Shown piece by piece: positions 9,522 to 18,031 of a stretch of DNA of 64,000 nucleotides; position 1 is the first letter of the stretch; every line of letters starts with the position of its first letter. The notes under the pieces were generated by a model. The model had not been told where the DNA came from. It did no database searches and saw only the letters and a list, made by a program, of their open reading frames with translations. This stretch comes from Flagellimonas aequoris (lineage in GTDB: Bacteria > Bacteroidota > Bacteroidia > Flavobacteriales > Flavobacteriaceae), in the NCBI RefSeq assembly GCF_003584165.1, contig NZ_QXFJ01000015.1, positions 67,001 to 131,000 of the forward strand. The letters are read 5' to 3'. A program made the translations under genes and the position numbers.

Positions 9522-10013
9522 TTAAGATTTTTTCCTGACCTCTTCCGCTCCTTTGATCACTTTTTCTTTCAGTGATTCCTTGTAGGCTTCAATCTTGGCC
9601 AAAACCTTGGCATCTGTACTACCAATGATTTGAGCAGCCAAAATCCCAGCGTTTTTGGCTCCGTTCAGAGCCACGGTGGCTACAGGTACTCCGCCAGGCA
9701 TTTGTAGAATGGAAAGGACAGAGTCCCACCCGTCAATGGAATTGCTGCTCTTCACAGGCACCCCAATAACCGGTAAGGGTGATAATGATGCCACCATGCC
9801 GGGAAGGTGTGCGGCACCCCCGGCACCTGCAATGATCACGGAGTAACCTTTTTTATGGGCGTTTTTACTGAAATCGAACAATTTCTCAGGGGTACGGTGT
9901 GCAGAAACAATGTCCACCTCCACAGCAATCCCAAATTCCTTCAACATATCCACAGCGTCCTGCATAACGGGAAGGTCACTGGTGCTTCCCATGATCACGG
10001 CTACTTTGCTCAT
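9522..10013 (-). CDS. purE: N5-carboxyaminoimidazole ribonucleotide mutase (class I PurE)
   Basis: The 163-residue protein starts MSKVAVIMGSTSDLP, with the phosphate-binding GSTSD and the catalytic SAHRTPE motif that class I PurE uses for CO2 transfer. It converts N5-CAIR to CAIR in de novo purine synthesis. I chose the ATG at 10013, which follows the purK stop after 1 nt (TAAtATG), over an in-frame GTG at 10022 that would overlap purK. Together with PurK it makes the bicarbonate-dependent two-step route. Confidence 0.97.
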   Translation of the reverse strand: MSKVAVIMGSTSDLPVMQDAVDMLKEFGIAVEVDIVSAHRTPEKLFDFSKNAHKKGYSVIIAGAGGAAHLPGMVASLSPLPVIGVPVKSSNSIDGWDSVLSILQMPGGVPVATVALNGAKNAGILAAQIIGSTDAKVLAKIEAYKESLKEKVIKGAEEVRKKS

Positions 10014-10014
10014 A

Positions 10015-11169
10015 TTATTCACTTATCACTTTAATCGTTTCCTTTACTTTTTGTGCCACTTCGCGGGCGTGTGCCATATCTTCATCCACAATGGTCACGT
10101 GGCCCATTTTTCGGAAAGGTCTGGTCTGTCTTTTGCCATAGATATGCGGTGTAACACCCTCCATTTCCAAGATCTGTTCCATGTTTTGGTACACCACATC
10201 ACCGGTATGACCTTCGGCTCCTACCAAATTCACCATAACACCGGCCACCTTGCTTTCGGTCTTACCCAAAGGTAAACCCAAAATGGCGCGGATATGTTGC
10301 TCAAACTGGTTGGTATAACTGGCCTCAATACTGTAATGTCCACTGTTGTGTGGCCTTGGGGCCACTTCGTTCACCAAAATTTGGTCTTCCTTGGTCTGAA
10401 ACATTTCCACGGCCAAAAGGCCAATATGTTTCATGTGTTCAGAAACTTTTAAGGCTATGTCCCTGGCTTTTTCCGCCACCTTGGGGTCGATTCTTGCGGG
10501 GCAGATCACATATTCCACTTGGTTGGCTTCAGGATGGAATTCCATCTCCACCACGGGATAGGTAACCACCTCACCTTTGGTGTTCCTGGCCACGATCACC
10601 GCCAATTCGTTCTTAAAATCGATCATGCGTTCCGCAATGCATTCCACATTGGGCAGTCCCTGAAGGTCTTCTATTTTACGCACCACTTTTACACCTTGGC
10701 CATCATATCCAAATTGCGCGCTCTTCCAAACAAAAGGCAATTGTAAACCACCATTGTGTATGCTGTCCTCAATTTCTGAGGTATAGGCAAATCGTGTAAA
10801 GGGTGCTGTGGGAATTTCGTGGTCGGTATAGAACAATTTCTGCGTGGCCTTGTTCTGTATCGTTCTAAGCGTTTTGGTGGGCGGATATACTTTTTTCCCC
10901 TCATGTTCCAATTTCTCCAAGGCATCGATGTTCACATTTTCGATTTCGATGGTGAGCACGTCCACATCCTGTCCAAATTGGTATACCGCATCAAAGTCCA
11001 TCAAGCTGCCTTGTACGAATTCGTTACAGGCAATTTTGCAGGGGGCATCTGCGGATGCATCCATTACTTTGGTGTAAATGTCCCATTTTCGGGTTTCGTA
11101 GAGCATCATCTTGCCCAGTTGTCCACCTCCTAAGATTCCCAGTTTAAAGTCGGATGAAAAAAATTGCAT
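10015..11169 (-). CDS. purK: N5-carboxyaminoimidazole ribonucleotide synthase (PurK)
   Basis: The 384-residue ATP-grasp enzyme starts with an N-terminal nucleotide-type fold (LGILGGGQLGKMML) and has the ATP-grasp core at KSAQFGYDGQGV and the metal-binding VNEVAPRPHNSGHY. It uses ATP and bicarbonate to carboxylate AIR to N5-CAIR, the substrate of PurE encoded 1 nt downstream. It is the first gene of the purK-purE-EF-hand-M3 peptidase operon and is divergent from hpt-adk, so purine synthesis and salvage genes share a 118-nt control region. Confidence 0.97.
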   Translation of the reverse strand: MQFFSSDFKLGILGGGQLGKMMLYETRKWDIYTKVMDASADAPCKIACNEFVQGSLMDFDAVYQFGQDVDVLTIEIENVNIDALEKLEHEGKKVYPPTKTLRTIQNKATQKLFYTDHEIPTAPFTRFAYTSEIEDSIHNGGLQLPFVWKSAQFGYDGQGVKVVRKIEDLQGLPNVECIAERMIDFKNELAVIVARNTKGEVVTYPVVEMEFHPEANQVEYVICPARIDPKVAEKARDIALKVSEHMKHIGLLAVEMFQTKEDQILVNEVAPRPHNSGHYSIEASYTNQFEQHIRAILGLPLGKTESKVAGVMVNLVGAEGHTGDVVYQNMEQILEMEGVTPHIYGKRQTRPFRKMGHVTIVDEDMAHAREVAQKVKETIKVISE

Positions 11170-11192
11170 TGATCGGCGAATTGGAATGAAAG

Positions 11193-11200
11193 CAAAAATA
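11193..11200 (-). promoter_or_regulatory. -7 promoter element of the purK operon
   Basis: The minus strand reads TATTTTTG (TAnnTTTG), 23 nt before the purK start. A TTTC lies 20 nt further upstream as a weak -33 box. Transcription would start about 17 nt before the ATG. Confidence 0.55.
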
Positions 11201-11254
11201 CATGAAATCCATGAAGGTATGAAAGAACTGGGATCATACCACCTTTAAAAATGC

Positions 11255-11262
11255 TATCTTTG
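11255..11262 (+). promoter_or_regulatory. -7 promoter element of hpt-adk
   Basis: TATCTTTG is an exact TAnnTTTG match 25 nt upstream of the GTG start of the fused salvage gene. No clear TTTG box is seen at 19 nt. It is back to back with the purK promoter (55 nt between the two -7 boxes). Confidence 0.5.
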
Positions 11263-11287
11263 CCAACCTGACCATAACGAGAATACA

Positions 11288-12397
11288 GTGATCAAGCTTC
11301 ACGATAAAGTTTTTAAACCCTATTTGAAGGAAGAGGAGATTCTCCGCGCCATAGAAAAAATGGCAGTGGAAATTGCCAAGGATTATAAAGATGAGGTTCC
11401 CTTGTTTGTGGGGGTGCTCAACGGTGCCTTTATGTTCGTTTCCGATTTTTTGAAGGCTTACCAGCATCCGTGCGAAGTTTCCTTTGTGCGATTGAGTTCC
11501 TACCAAGGTCTTACCTCAACAGGAATTGTGGAAACCTTATTGGACGTTCCCGAGGAATTGGAGGGAAAGAGCGTGATCATTTTGGAGGATGTGGTGGATA
11601 CCGGTCGTACGTTGAAGCATCTGGTGCATCTGTTCTCCAATACCAATGTGAAAGAATTCAAGATAGCGGCCCTGTTCTATAAATCTGAAGTGTACAATGG
11701 CGAGTATCCGATAGATTATATAGGATTGGATATCCCCGATCATTTTATCGTGGGCTATGGACTGGACTACAACGAGTTGGGCAGGAACCTGAGGGAAGTT
11801 TACCAATTAAATCAAGCTAATATGATCAACCTAGTGCTTTTCGGCAAGCCAGGTGCCGGAAAAGGTACCCAGGCCGGGTTTTTAAAAGAAAAGTATAATT
11901 TGAAACACATCTCAACAGGGGATGTTTTTCGCTATAACATCAAAAACGGGACAGATTTGGGCAAGTTGGCCAAATCGTACATAGACCGTGGGGATTTGGT
12001 TCCCGATACGGTGACCATAGACATGTTGAAGGACGAGGTGGAGAAAAACCCTGATGCCGCAGGCTTCATTTTTGACGGGTTCCCTCGCACCGCGGCCCAG
12101 GCCGAAGCATTGGACAATTTTTTGGAATCCAAGGACATGAAGGTAGATGCCACCATTGCTTTGGAAGCCGAAGATGATATTTTGGTGGCCCGTTTGTTGG
12201 AACGCGGTAAGGTAAGTGGTCGTTCCGATGATCAGGACGAAAGCAAGATCCGCAACCGTTTTGACGAGTACAATGAAAAAACGGCCCCGCTCAAAGCCTA
12301 TTATGAAAAACAGGGCAAGTTCCATTCCGTGAACGGTATTGGGGAAATCGACGAGATCACCATGCGGTTGAGCCAAGTGATTGAATCATTGGTTTGA
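11288..12397 (+). CDS. Fused hypoxanthine phosphoribosyltransferase - adenylate kinase
   Basis: This single 369-residue frame holds two complete enzymes. Residues 1-178 are a hypoxanthine-type phosphoribosyltransferase with the PRPP motif IILEDVVDTGRTL and the loop VGVLNGAFMF. Residues 179-369 start MINLVLFGKPGAGKGTQ (P-loop) and continue with FDGFPRT and the short-lid form ERGKVSGR...RFDEY, a normal 190-residue adenylate kinase. The first makes IMP/GMP from free bases and PRPP; the second interconverts AMP, ADP and ATP. The start codon is GTG. The ATG of the second domain survives in frame at 11822, so internal initiation is possible but no ribosome site is visible. obg follows 54 nt downstream. 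I believe related flavobacteria share the fusion but cannot check. Confidence 0.95.
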   Translation: MIKLHDKVFKPYLKEEEILRAIEKMAVEIAKDYKDEVPLFVGVLNGAFMFVSDFLKAYQHPCEVSFVRLSSYQGLTSTGIVETLLDVPEELEGKSVIILEDVVDTGRTLKHLVHLFSNTNVKEFKIAALFYKSEVYNGEYPIDYIGLDIPDHFIVGYGLDYNELGRNLREVYQLNQANMINLVLFGKPGAGKGTQAGFLKEKYNLKHISTGDVFRYNIKNGTDLGKLAKSYIDRGDLVPDTVTIDMLKDEVEKNPDAAGFIFDGFPRTAAQAEALDNFLESKDMKVDATIALEAEDDILVARLLERGKVSGRSDDQDESKIRNRFDEYNEKTAPLKAYYEKQGKFHSVNGIGEIDEITMRLSQVIESLV

Positions 12398-12451
12398 TCC
12401 GAACTTCTTACGGCCGAATAGGCCTTTCGCTTTAAAACTAAAACCGACAAG

Positions 12452-13453
12452 ATGACCGAAGGCAATTTTGTGGATTATGTGAAGGTACACATCTCTTCCG
12501 GTAACGGGGGTAAGGGCTCTGCGCACCTGCACCGCGAAAAATATGTGGCCAAGGGAGGTCCCGATGGAGGTGATGGCGGCCGTGGCGGGCATGTGATTGT
12601 TCGAGGCAACAAAAACCTTTGGACCTTATATCACTTTAAGTTCCAAAAACATTTTAAAGCGGGCCATGGAGAACATGGGGGCAAGAGCCGTAGCACCGGC
12701 GCCGATGGTACCGATGTGTATATGGAAGTGCCCTTGGGTACCGTGGTACGCGATACCGAAACCAACAAGATCCTTTTTGAAATTACCGAGGACCAGGAAG
12801 AAAAAATCATTCTTGAAGGAGGCATGGGTGGTCGTGGTAACTGGCATTTTAGAACCGCTACCAACCAGACCCCTCGTTATGCACAACCGGGTATTCCTGG
12901 TCAAGATACCCAAGTCACTTTGGAGCTAAAGGTGTTGGCCGATGTGGGACTTGTAGGGTTCCCGAATGCTGGTAAATCTACCTTGCTTGCTGCTATGACC
13001 TCAGCAAAACCCAAAATTGCCGATTATGAGTTCACGACCCTAAAACCGAATCTGGGCATTGTGGAATACCGCGATTTCAAGAGTTTTGTAATGGCCGATA
13101 TCCCCGGAATCATTGAAGGTGCAGCTGAAGGAAAAGGGTTGGGACATTATTTCCTGCGCCATATCGAACGGAATGCCACACTGCTGTTTTTAATCCCAGC
13201 GGATAGTAAGGATATCAGTCAGGAGTACAATATTCTCTTGGGGGAATTGGAACGGTACAATCCCGAGTTATTGGACAAGAACCGATTGGTGGCTATATCC
13301 AAATGTGATATGTTGGATGCCGAACTTATAGAAGAAATGAACGAGGACATGAAGGAAGATTTTAAGGATGTTCCGTATCTATTTATCTCATCTGTAAGTG
13401 GTTTGGGTGTCCAAGAACTCAAGGATAGGCTTTGGACACTGTTGAACGAATAA
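12452..13453 (+). CDS. obg: GTPase Obg/CgtA
   Basis: The 333-residue protein has the glycine-rich Obg domain (residues 1-158, with [10 protein letters not shown]) and a G domain with G1 GFPNAGKST near residue 168, switch II/G3 [16 protein letters not shown] and a G4 that reads SKCD instead of NKxD. It lacks the C-terminal OCT domain of some Firmicutes, as is normal in this phylum. Obg binds the large ribosomal subunit and couples its assembly to nucleotide levels; its place behind the Hpt-Adk fusion fits a nucleotide-linked operon. The hpt-adk spacer contains a short GGCC-gaata-GGCC stem of unclear value. Confidence 0.96.
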   Translation: MTEGNFVDYVKVHISSGNGGKGSAHLHREKYVAKGGPDGGDGGRGGHVIVRGNKNLWTLYHFKFQKHFKAGHGEHGGKSRSTGADGTDVYMEVPLGTVVRDTETNKILFEITEDQEEKIILEGGMGGRGNWHFRTATNQTPRYAQPGIPGQDTQVTLELKVLADVGLVGFPNAGKSTLLAAMTSAKPKIADYEFTTLKPNLGIVEYRDFKSFVMADIPGIIEGAAEGKGLGHYFLRHIERNATLLFLIPADSKDISQEYNILLGELERYNPELLDKNRLVAISKCDMLDAELIEEMNEDMKEDFKDVPYLFISSVSGLGVQELKDRLWTLLNE

Positions 13454-13517
13454 ACACTTTTCTTTCCTTATCCAATCATTTTATTGACTAATTTTAAGGG
13501 AATCAGATCTACCACTT

Positions 13518-14042
13518 ATGCGTTTTGTTTTTTCCTTGGTATTGGTTTTCCTAGCACTGTCCTGTACAACCGTCAGGGTCAATTATGACTATGATAAGGA
13601 TATAGACTTTTCTAGTTATGCTACCTATAACTATTATTCCGATATGCAGACCGGTCTCAGTCAATTGGACGAGAAACGCTTGGTCCGTATTTTGGACTCC
13701 ACACTCAAGACCAGGGGATATCGATTGACCGAGGAGCCCGATTTTTTCATCAATATTTTGAGCAGTGAATTCCAAAGTACCCCGAACAGTTCGGTTGGCG
13801 TTGGTATTGGAGGTGGCGGACGGAATGTTGGTGGTGGTATATCCGTTGGACTGCCTGTGGGGAACCCTGGAATACAACGGAGCATACAGTTCGATTTTGT
13901 GGATGCCCAAAGGGATGCATTGTTCTGGCAGGCCACCGCCCAGAGCGGCTACAGGGAGAATGCTTCGCCCAGTGTTAGGGAAAGCAATTTAAGGGCTTTG
14001 GTGAAAAAGGTATTTTCCAAGTTTCCTCCAAAAGCTAAATAG
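13518..14042 (+). CDS. DUF4136-type lipoprotein
   Basis: The 174-residue protein has a lipoprotein signal ending LALSC (lipidated Cys at about residue 16). The mature part opens VRVNYDYDKDIDFSSYATYNY, the hallmark of DUF4136, and has a glycine-rich loop near residues 95-120. It is presumably anchored in the inner leaflet of the outer membrane or periplasmic face. The function of the family is unknown. It is codirectional with obg, 64 nt away, and may have its own promoter (TAATTTTA at about 13489). Confidence 0.85.
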   Translation: MRFVFSLVLVFLALSCTTVRVNYDYDKDIDFSSYATYNYYSDMQTGLSQLDEKRLVRILDSTLKTRGYRLTEEPDFFINILSSEFQSTPNSSVGVGIGGGGRNVGGGISVGLPVGNPGIQRSIQFDFVDAQRDALFWQATAQSGYRENASPSVRESNLRALVKKVFSKFPPKAK

Positions 14043-14186
14043 CAAAGATTCAGCTACATATCTGCAAATATTCATCATTTTTCAGCTTTTACCGTTCAGG
14101 TGATCCTATTTACCACTGGTCATAATTCCGGTTTAAGGACAATCGACTTGTTTTACTTTAGCCGAACAATCACAAATCAAAAAGCC

Positions 14187-14240
14187 ATGATCGTACTTGC
14201 AAAATTGATTATCGCCGTATTAGTAAGCATTCTACTGTAA
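14187..14240 (+). CDS. Possible 17-residue hydrophobic peptide
   Basis: The frame reads MIVLAKLIIAVLVSILL and then stops: a single potential transmembrane helix with one lysine. A -7-like box TACTTTAG at 14154-14161 lies 25 nt upstream, with TTTA 18 nt before it, and the next membrane protein starts 30 nt downstream. It could be a small membrane peptide or a leader peptide. Length alone makes chance likely. Confidence 0.3.
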   Translation: MIVLAKLIIAVLVSILL

Positions 14241-14270
14241 TCAAGCAGGCTATCTGTAAAACAAAAAGTC

Positions 14271-14480
14271 ATGAAAAAACTTAGAACATCACAAATTGTA
14301 GTCATCGCCATTGGTATCATAGGCGGTCTCATAGGTATCTTCGGAAAGTTTGATGGATGGGAATACATGGAATATTTTCCATTTTTCTACTCAGGAATGA
14401 CCATGATCTGGATCGCATTTTTACCGAACAAGGGATGTTGTTGCAATCTTTTCAAAAGAAAGACTACCCAAAAATCTTAA
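14271..14480 (+). CDS. Small two-helix membrane protein, unknown
   Basis: The 69-residue protein starts MKKLRTSQIVVIAIGIIGGLIG and has two hydrophobic segments (residues ~7-24 and ~37-50) followed by a cysteine-rich, basic tail (KGCCCNLFKRKTTQKS). The start has typical K-rich N-terminus. I do not recognise the family. It stands alone between DUF4136 and the lytS gene. The three consecutive Cys could be lipidated or bind metal, but that is speculation. Confidence 0.6.
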   Translation: MKKLRTSQIVVIAIGIIGGLIGIFGKFDGWEYMEYFPFFYSGMTMIWIAFLPNKGCCCNLFKRKTTQKS

Positions 14481-14524
14481 TTTCTCGATTTTGATGATTT
14501 ACCAACTTTCAACGATACAAAGGG

Positions 14525-14532
14525 TATATTTG
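14525..14532 (+). promoter_or_regulatory. -7 promoter element of the lytS-lytTR pair
   Basis: TATATTTG is an exact TAnnTTTG match, 19 nt upstream of the kinase ATG at 14552. The nearest -33 candidate is TTTA at 23 nt. Confidence 0.45.
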
Positions 14533-14551
14533 GGAAAATGACCATTCATGT

Positions 14552-15610
14552 ATGGAATTGAGTAAGGGGAGAAGGAACAAAATATTTTGGGCGTTGCAGC
14601 TTTTAGGGTGGGGCTTCATCAACTCATTGGCAGCTTTCATTCCCAAGAACATTAGTATTGAACTCACCACCTTTTCGGTGGTTGCAGGGATGTTTATCGG
14701 CATCTTTTCCACATCCTTGCTTCGATTTTATCTTAAAAGAAACATCAATTTTGAATCCTTTGGCATCAAGGAATTGATCAAAATAGTGGTGTCTTTTATC
14801 CTTACTTCGGTATTATATGGGGTCCTGAACCTCTTCTTTGGTTATCTGTACCTTAAACTCGGACCTGCCCTCACGGAATCCGAACTACACCTTTTTAAGG
14901 GGTATGATAATTTTTGGATACAGGTGGTCAATTCGGTCTTTTTGGTCGGGGCATGGACCGTTACCTATTTGGTGATCAAATTGTTGTTGAAACTCAATCA
15001 GGATAGGATCGAGCGCTTGGAACTCAATACCAATTTAAAACAGGCCCAATTGAATACGTTGAAAGGGCAGATCAATCCCCATTTCATGTTCAATAGCCTG
15101 AATAACATTCGTGGGTTAATGTTGGAGGATGTAAATCGATCTAGGGAAATGCTCACGAAACTTTCTGAAATCTTAAGATATTCCCTGACCAAGAACAATG
15201 TCAATGATATTCCGGTTCGGGAAGAATTGGAGGTGGTTGACAATTATATCGACCTGTCCAAGATTCAATTTGAAGACCGCTTGGAATTTATCAAAAGGGT
15301 GGATCCGGACACGTTGGATTTGAAAATTCCACCTATGGTGATCCAATTGTTGATTGAAAATGCGGCAAAGCATGGTATTGCTAATCTAAAGAATGGGGGA
15401 AGGATTGTATTGACCATTCAACGGATGGATGATGAGCTGTTGATAGAGGTCAGGAACACGGGTAAGTTGAATATTTCCAAGGATTCCACGCAATTAGGAT
15501 TGCAAAACATCAAACAGCGCTTAAAATTGTTGTATGCGGAGAAGGCATCCTTTACCTTGGAGGAGGTTTCCAGTGAGGTGGTGGCCAAAATCATAATTCC
15601 CATGTCATGA
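14552..15610 (+). CDS. LytS/YehU-type membrane sensor histidine kinase
   Basis: The 352-residue protein has four predicted membrane helices in residues ~10-150, then a coiled segment and the His_kinase domain typical of LytS/YehU (QINPHFMFNSLNNIRGL, with the phospho-acceptor His near residue 176). The HATPase part has LLIENAAKHGI and LGLQNIKQRL. There is no separate periplasmic sensor domain, so the stimulus is probably sensed in or at the membrane. Its stop overlaps the start of the LytTR regulator by 4 nt (ATGA), which fixes the partnership. Confidence 0.93.
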   Translation: MELSKGRRNKIFWALQLLGWGFINSLAAFIPKNISIELTTFSVVAGMFIGIFSTSLLRFYLKRNINFESFGIKELIKIVVSFILTSVLYGVLNLFFGYLYLKLGPALTESELHLFKGYDNFWIQVVNSVFLVGAWTVTYLVIKLLLKLNQDRIERLELNTNLKQAQLNTLKGQINPHFMFNSLNNIRGLMLEDVNRSREMLTKLSEILRYSLTKNNVNDIPVREELEVVDNYIDLSKIQFEDRLEFIKRVDPDTLDLKIPPMVIQLLIENAAKHGIANLKNGGRIVLTIQRMDDELLIEVRNTGKLNISKDSTQLGLQNIKQRLKLLYAEKASFTLEEVSSEVVAKIIIPMS

Positions 15611-16329
15611 AGATCAGAGCGGTTATAGTGGAAGATTCCCGTTTGGCAAGAAATGAGTTGAAAGAACTCATTAAACTGCATGACGACCTTGACCTTATCG
15701 GTGAGGCGGAAAATGTGGACGATGGTGTGGAACTGATCCAATCGGAAAGACCCGATCTTTTGTTTTTGGACATCAATATGCCCGAAAAAGATGGATTTGA
15801 GCTATTGGAAATGTTGGATGAGGTGCCCATTACCGTTTTTACCACTGCCTATGATGAATACGCCATAAAGTCGTTTGAATACAATGCCCTCGATTATCTT
15901 TTGAAGCCCGTTAGTGAAAAACGCTTCGGTCTTGCGTTGGAAAAGGTAAGGGCCCAAATGGAATCACGGAACAACCAATCCAAGGCAAAAAAACTGACCG
16001 AAGGTAGCCAGATTTTCATCAAGGACGGGGAATCGTGCTGGCTGGTAAAGGTAGGAGACATTGCTTTGTTCGAGATTGTCGGGAATTACACCAGGGTCTA
16101 TTTTTCCGACGAAAAACCGCTATTATACAAATCGCTAAATCAAATCGAGGAAAAACTTCCGGAGGAATCTTTTTTTAGGGCCAATAGGCAACAAATTGTG
16201 AACACGAATTTTGTGGAGGGTGTAGTTCCTTGGTTCAATGGTAAATTAAAATTGACATTGACCAATGGGGAGGAGGTTGAGGTTTCCCGAAGACAATCCT
16301 ATATTTTTAAAGATCGTATGAGTTTATAA
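15607..16329 (+). CDS. LytTR-family DNA-binding response regulator
   Basis: The 240-residue protein has an N-terminal receiver (EDSRLARNE, phospho-acceptor Asp in LFLDINMPEKDG near residue 56, lysine in LLKPVSE) and a C-terminal LytTR DNA-binding domain (residues ~140-238: VGDIALFEIVGNYTRV, then FFRANRQQIVN). It is coupled to the upstream kinase by a 4-nt overlap. A strong hairpin terminator follows directly. The targets are unknown; the convergent DoxX/SDR/cupin genes are neighbours but not obviously linked. Confidence 0.94.
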   Translation: MKIRAVIVEDSRLARNELKELIKLHDDLDLIGEAENVDDGVELIQSERPDLLFLDINMPEKDGFELLEMLDEVPITVFTTAYDEYAIKSFEYNALDYLLKPVSEKRFGLALEKVRAQMESRNNQSKAKKLTEGSQIFIKDGESCWLVKVGDIALFEIVGNYTRVYFSDEKPLLYKSLNQIEEKLPEESFFRANRQQIVNTNFVEGVVPWFNGKLKLTLTNGEEVEVSRRQSYIFKDRMSL

Positions 16330-16356
16330 AAAAGGCCTTCTTAAGAAGGCCTTTTT
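16328..16356. terminator. Bidirectional hairpin terminator between lytTR and doxX
   Basis: The core GGCCTTCTTAAGAAGGCC is a perfect inverted repeat, flanked by A6 on the left and T5 on the right. It therefore works as an intrinsic terminator on both strands and serves both convergent operons. Confidence 0.9.
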
Positions 16357-16364
16357 CAATATTA

Positions 16365-16742
16365 TCATGCACGCAGGATATCCTTGTACCGATCTTTGTA
16401 GCCTACAAGGACTACAATGTTCAAGATCAAAAGGGCCAGGGCGGGACCGATAGTTTCTGGTGCCATGGTAATATGAAAGAGCACGGCGCAGACCGATACG
16501 CTCATCAAGATCAAGGCCATAAGAGCCCCATATTTGTTAAGAATAAAGGCAATTCCCGAAACAACTTCCACCAATCCTACCAATAGTAAGGTTTTGGAAG
16601 AGGTAAGTGCTGTAAAATAGGTCATCAAACCTTCTGGCATTTCTTCCGGAGCAGGGAGAAAGGGGTAAAGCTTGTTCGCCCCAAAAACGATGACAAAAAG
16701 CCCCAAAAGGATACGGGCAACCAAAAAAACTTTTGAATTCAT
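16365..16742 (-). CDS. DoxX-family membrane protein
   Basis: The 125-residue protein has four hydrophobic helices (residues ~5-22, ~45-66, ~73-92, ~97-115) and the pattern VARILLGLFVIVFGANKL typical of DoxX/DoxD-like proteins. The family is linked to quinone or thiol redox processes in some organisms, but this member's job is unknown. It is separated from the SDR gene by 95 nt and has its own -7 box (TATGTTTG). Confidence 0.8.
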   Translation of the reverse strand: MNSKVFLVARILLGLFVIVFGANKLYPFLPAPEEMPEGLMTYFTALTSSKTLLLVGLVEVVSGIAFILNKYGALMALILMSVSVCAVLFHITMAPETIGPALALLILNIVVLVGYKDRYKDILRA

Positions 16743-16785
16743 AGGTGATTGTTTTGTGGATTAGATACTAAATGTACCTAAAAAT

Positions 16786-16793
16786 CAAACATA
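16786..16793 (-). promoter_or_regulatory. -7 promoter element of the doxX gene
   Basis: The minus strand reads TATGTTTG (TAnnTTTG), about 43 nt upstream of the DoxX start. No convincing -33 box. Confidence 0.4.
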
Positions 16794-16837
16794 TGATAAT
16801 TGTTTTTGGGGTGTATTTTGTTGAAAATGAAACACTT

Positions 16838-17623
16838 TTAGAGTGATTTCAATAATCCGCCATCAATGGGAATGTTCGTCCCGGTGATAAATGCAGCTTG
16901 ATTCGAGGCCAAAAAGGCCGCCAAATAACCATATTCTTCTGGTTTTCCAATACGTTTCATGGGGACCTGTTCTTCCATATTGGAACGAACCTCATCTGTG
17001 GAGATTCCGAGTTTTTCCGCTTTTTTGGAATTGAGTTGAGCAATACGGTCCGTATCAAAATATCCGGTGAGCGTACTGTTCACTGTGATACCATCCTTGG
17101 CCACATCGTAGGCCAAACTCTTTGCCCAAGTGACTACTGCGGCCCGAATGGAATTGGATAATGCCAGATAGTTCAGAGGTTCTTTAACAGAGATGGAGGC
17201 CACATTGATGATACGTCCCCAATGTTGTTGTTGCATGTGGGGAAGGGCCAGTTGAGTAGTAAATACAACGGATTTGAATAGGAGATCGAAAGCTTCTTGG
17301 TAATCGTCCACATTTTTTTCCAGGGCACCACCTGCTTGTGGACCTTGGGTGTTGTTCACCAAAATGTCCACGGTATTGTTTTTAAAATAGCGGGTCAGAG
17401 TGGTTTTGAAACCTTCAAAATCTGAAAAATCAATCACCAGATATTGATGTAGTTGACCTAGGTCGGTGTCCAATTCCGAAACAATGGCTTTCATCCGCGC
17501 TTCGTTCCTTGCCATAAGGGTCACGCTGGCGCCACTGGCCGCCAATTGTCGGGCAATGGCCTCCCCGATTCCCTTACTGCTGCCACCTACAAGCGCTTTT
17601 TTGCCTTTTAATGAAATGTTCAT
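16838..17623 (-). CDS. SDR-family oxidoreductase-like protein with non-canonical active site
   Basis: The 261-residue protein has the SDR dinucleotide-binding loop as GGSSKGIGEAIARQLA near residue 13, NNTQG in place of NNAG, and the C-terminal IPIDGG. At the active site the expected Y-x3-K is replaced: the segment reads LALSNSIRAAV, so Tyr and Lys are Ser and Arg when aligned to the following helix (SLAYDVAKDGITVN). I know a subgroup of FabG-like SDRs with LALSNxxR, so this is a natural variant, but the usual catalysis cannot be assumed. It lies 1 nt downstream of the cupin gene. Confidence 0.88.
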   Translation of the reverse strand: MNISLKGKKALVGGSSKGIGEAIARQLAASGASVTLMARNEARMKAIVSELDTDLGQLHQYLVIDFSDFEGFKTTLTRYFKNNTVDILVNNTQGPQAGGALEKNVDDYQEAFDLLFKSVVFTTQLALPHMQQQHWGRIINVASISVKEPLNYLALSNSIRAAVVTWAKSLAYDVAKDGITVNSTLTGYFDTDRIAQLNSKKAEKLGISTDEVRSNMEEQVPMKRIGKPEEYGYLAAFLASNQAAFITGTNIPIDGGLLKSL

Positions 17624-17624
17624 C

Positions 17625-17936
17625 TTATTTGTATTCAGATCTTACAGGGCTGAAAATATCCATCAATTTGCAAACAGTGATGGCTTTGCCACTGTGTGGC
17701 GTGTTGGATGGAATGATAACGACGTCCCCTGGTCCATAAGTTTTTGTTATCCCATCCAGGGTAAATTCAAAAGTGCCATCCACCACGTGCATGATCTGTT
17801 CGTTCACATGATGGTGCTCGGGCACCATGGCACCAAGTTCCACATCCCAAAACACCCAGCTCATTTGCTCGCCATGGACCAATTTTCCATGATAGCCGGG
17901 CATGATTTCCTTTGATTCGATTTCCGATAGGTTCAT
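17625..17936 (-). CDS. Small cupin-domain protein
   Basis: The 103-residue protein is a single cupin fold: PEHHHVNEQIMHVVDG (motif 1, metal-binding His and Glu) and PGDVVIIPSNTPHSGKA (motif 2 with the final His). I chose the ATG at 17936 (MNLSEIES); a longer frame to 18002 only adds an unlikely hydrophobic stretch reaching into the mpl promoter. It probably binds a metal and a small ligand, or acts as a dioxygenase or isomerase. It is first in an operon with the SDR gene, so both may act on one substrate, which cannot be named. Confidence 0.85.
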   Translation of the reverse strand: MNLSEIESKEIMPGYHGKLVHGEQMSWVFWDVELGAMVPEHHHVNEQIMHVVDGTFEFTLDGITKTYGPGDVVIIPSNTPHSGKAITVCKLMDIFSPVRSEYK

Positions 17937-17983
17937 TGTTCTCAATTTTACCACCAAGATAAAAATTAATAGGGGTTTCTTTG

Positions 17984-18014
17984 TTTGTATTGGGTTGGGC
18001 AATGGCTATTTTTG
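17984..18014 (+). promoter_or_regulatory. Promoter of mpl (TTTG-N19-TATTTTTG)
   Basis: TTTG at 17984-17987 and TATTTTTG at 18007-18014 are both perfect Bacteroidota elements with the preferred 19-nt spacing. The start codons at 18023 and 18032 lie 8 and 17 nt after the -7 box, so the mRNA leader must be very short or absent. Confidence 0.8.
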
Positions 18015-18031
18015 AACAATAAATGGATTTG

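Noticed and set aside
12397..12451. Terminator between hpt-adk and obg
   Set aside because: The GGCC-gaata-GGCC stem is only 4 bp with a short T run.
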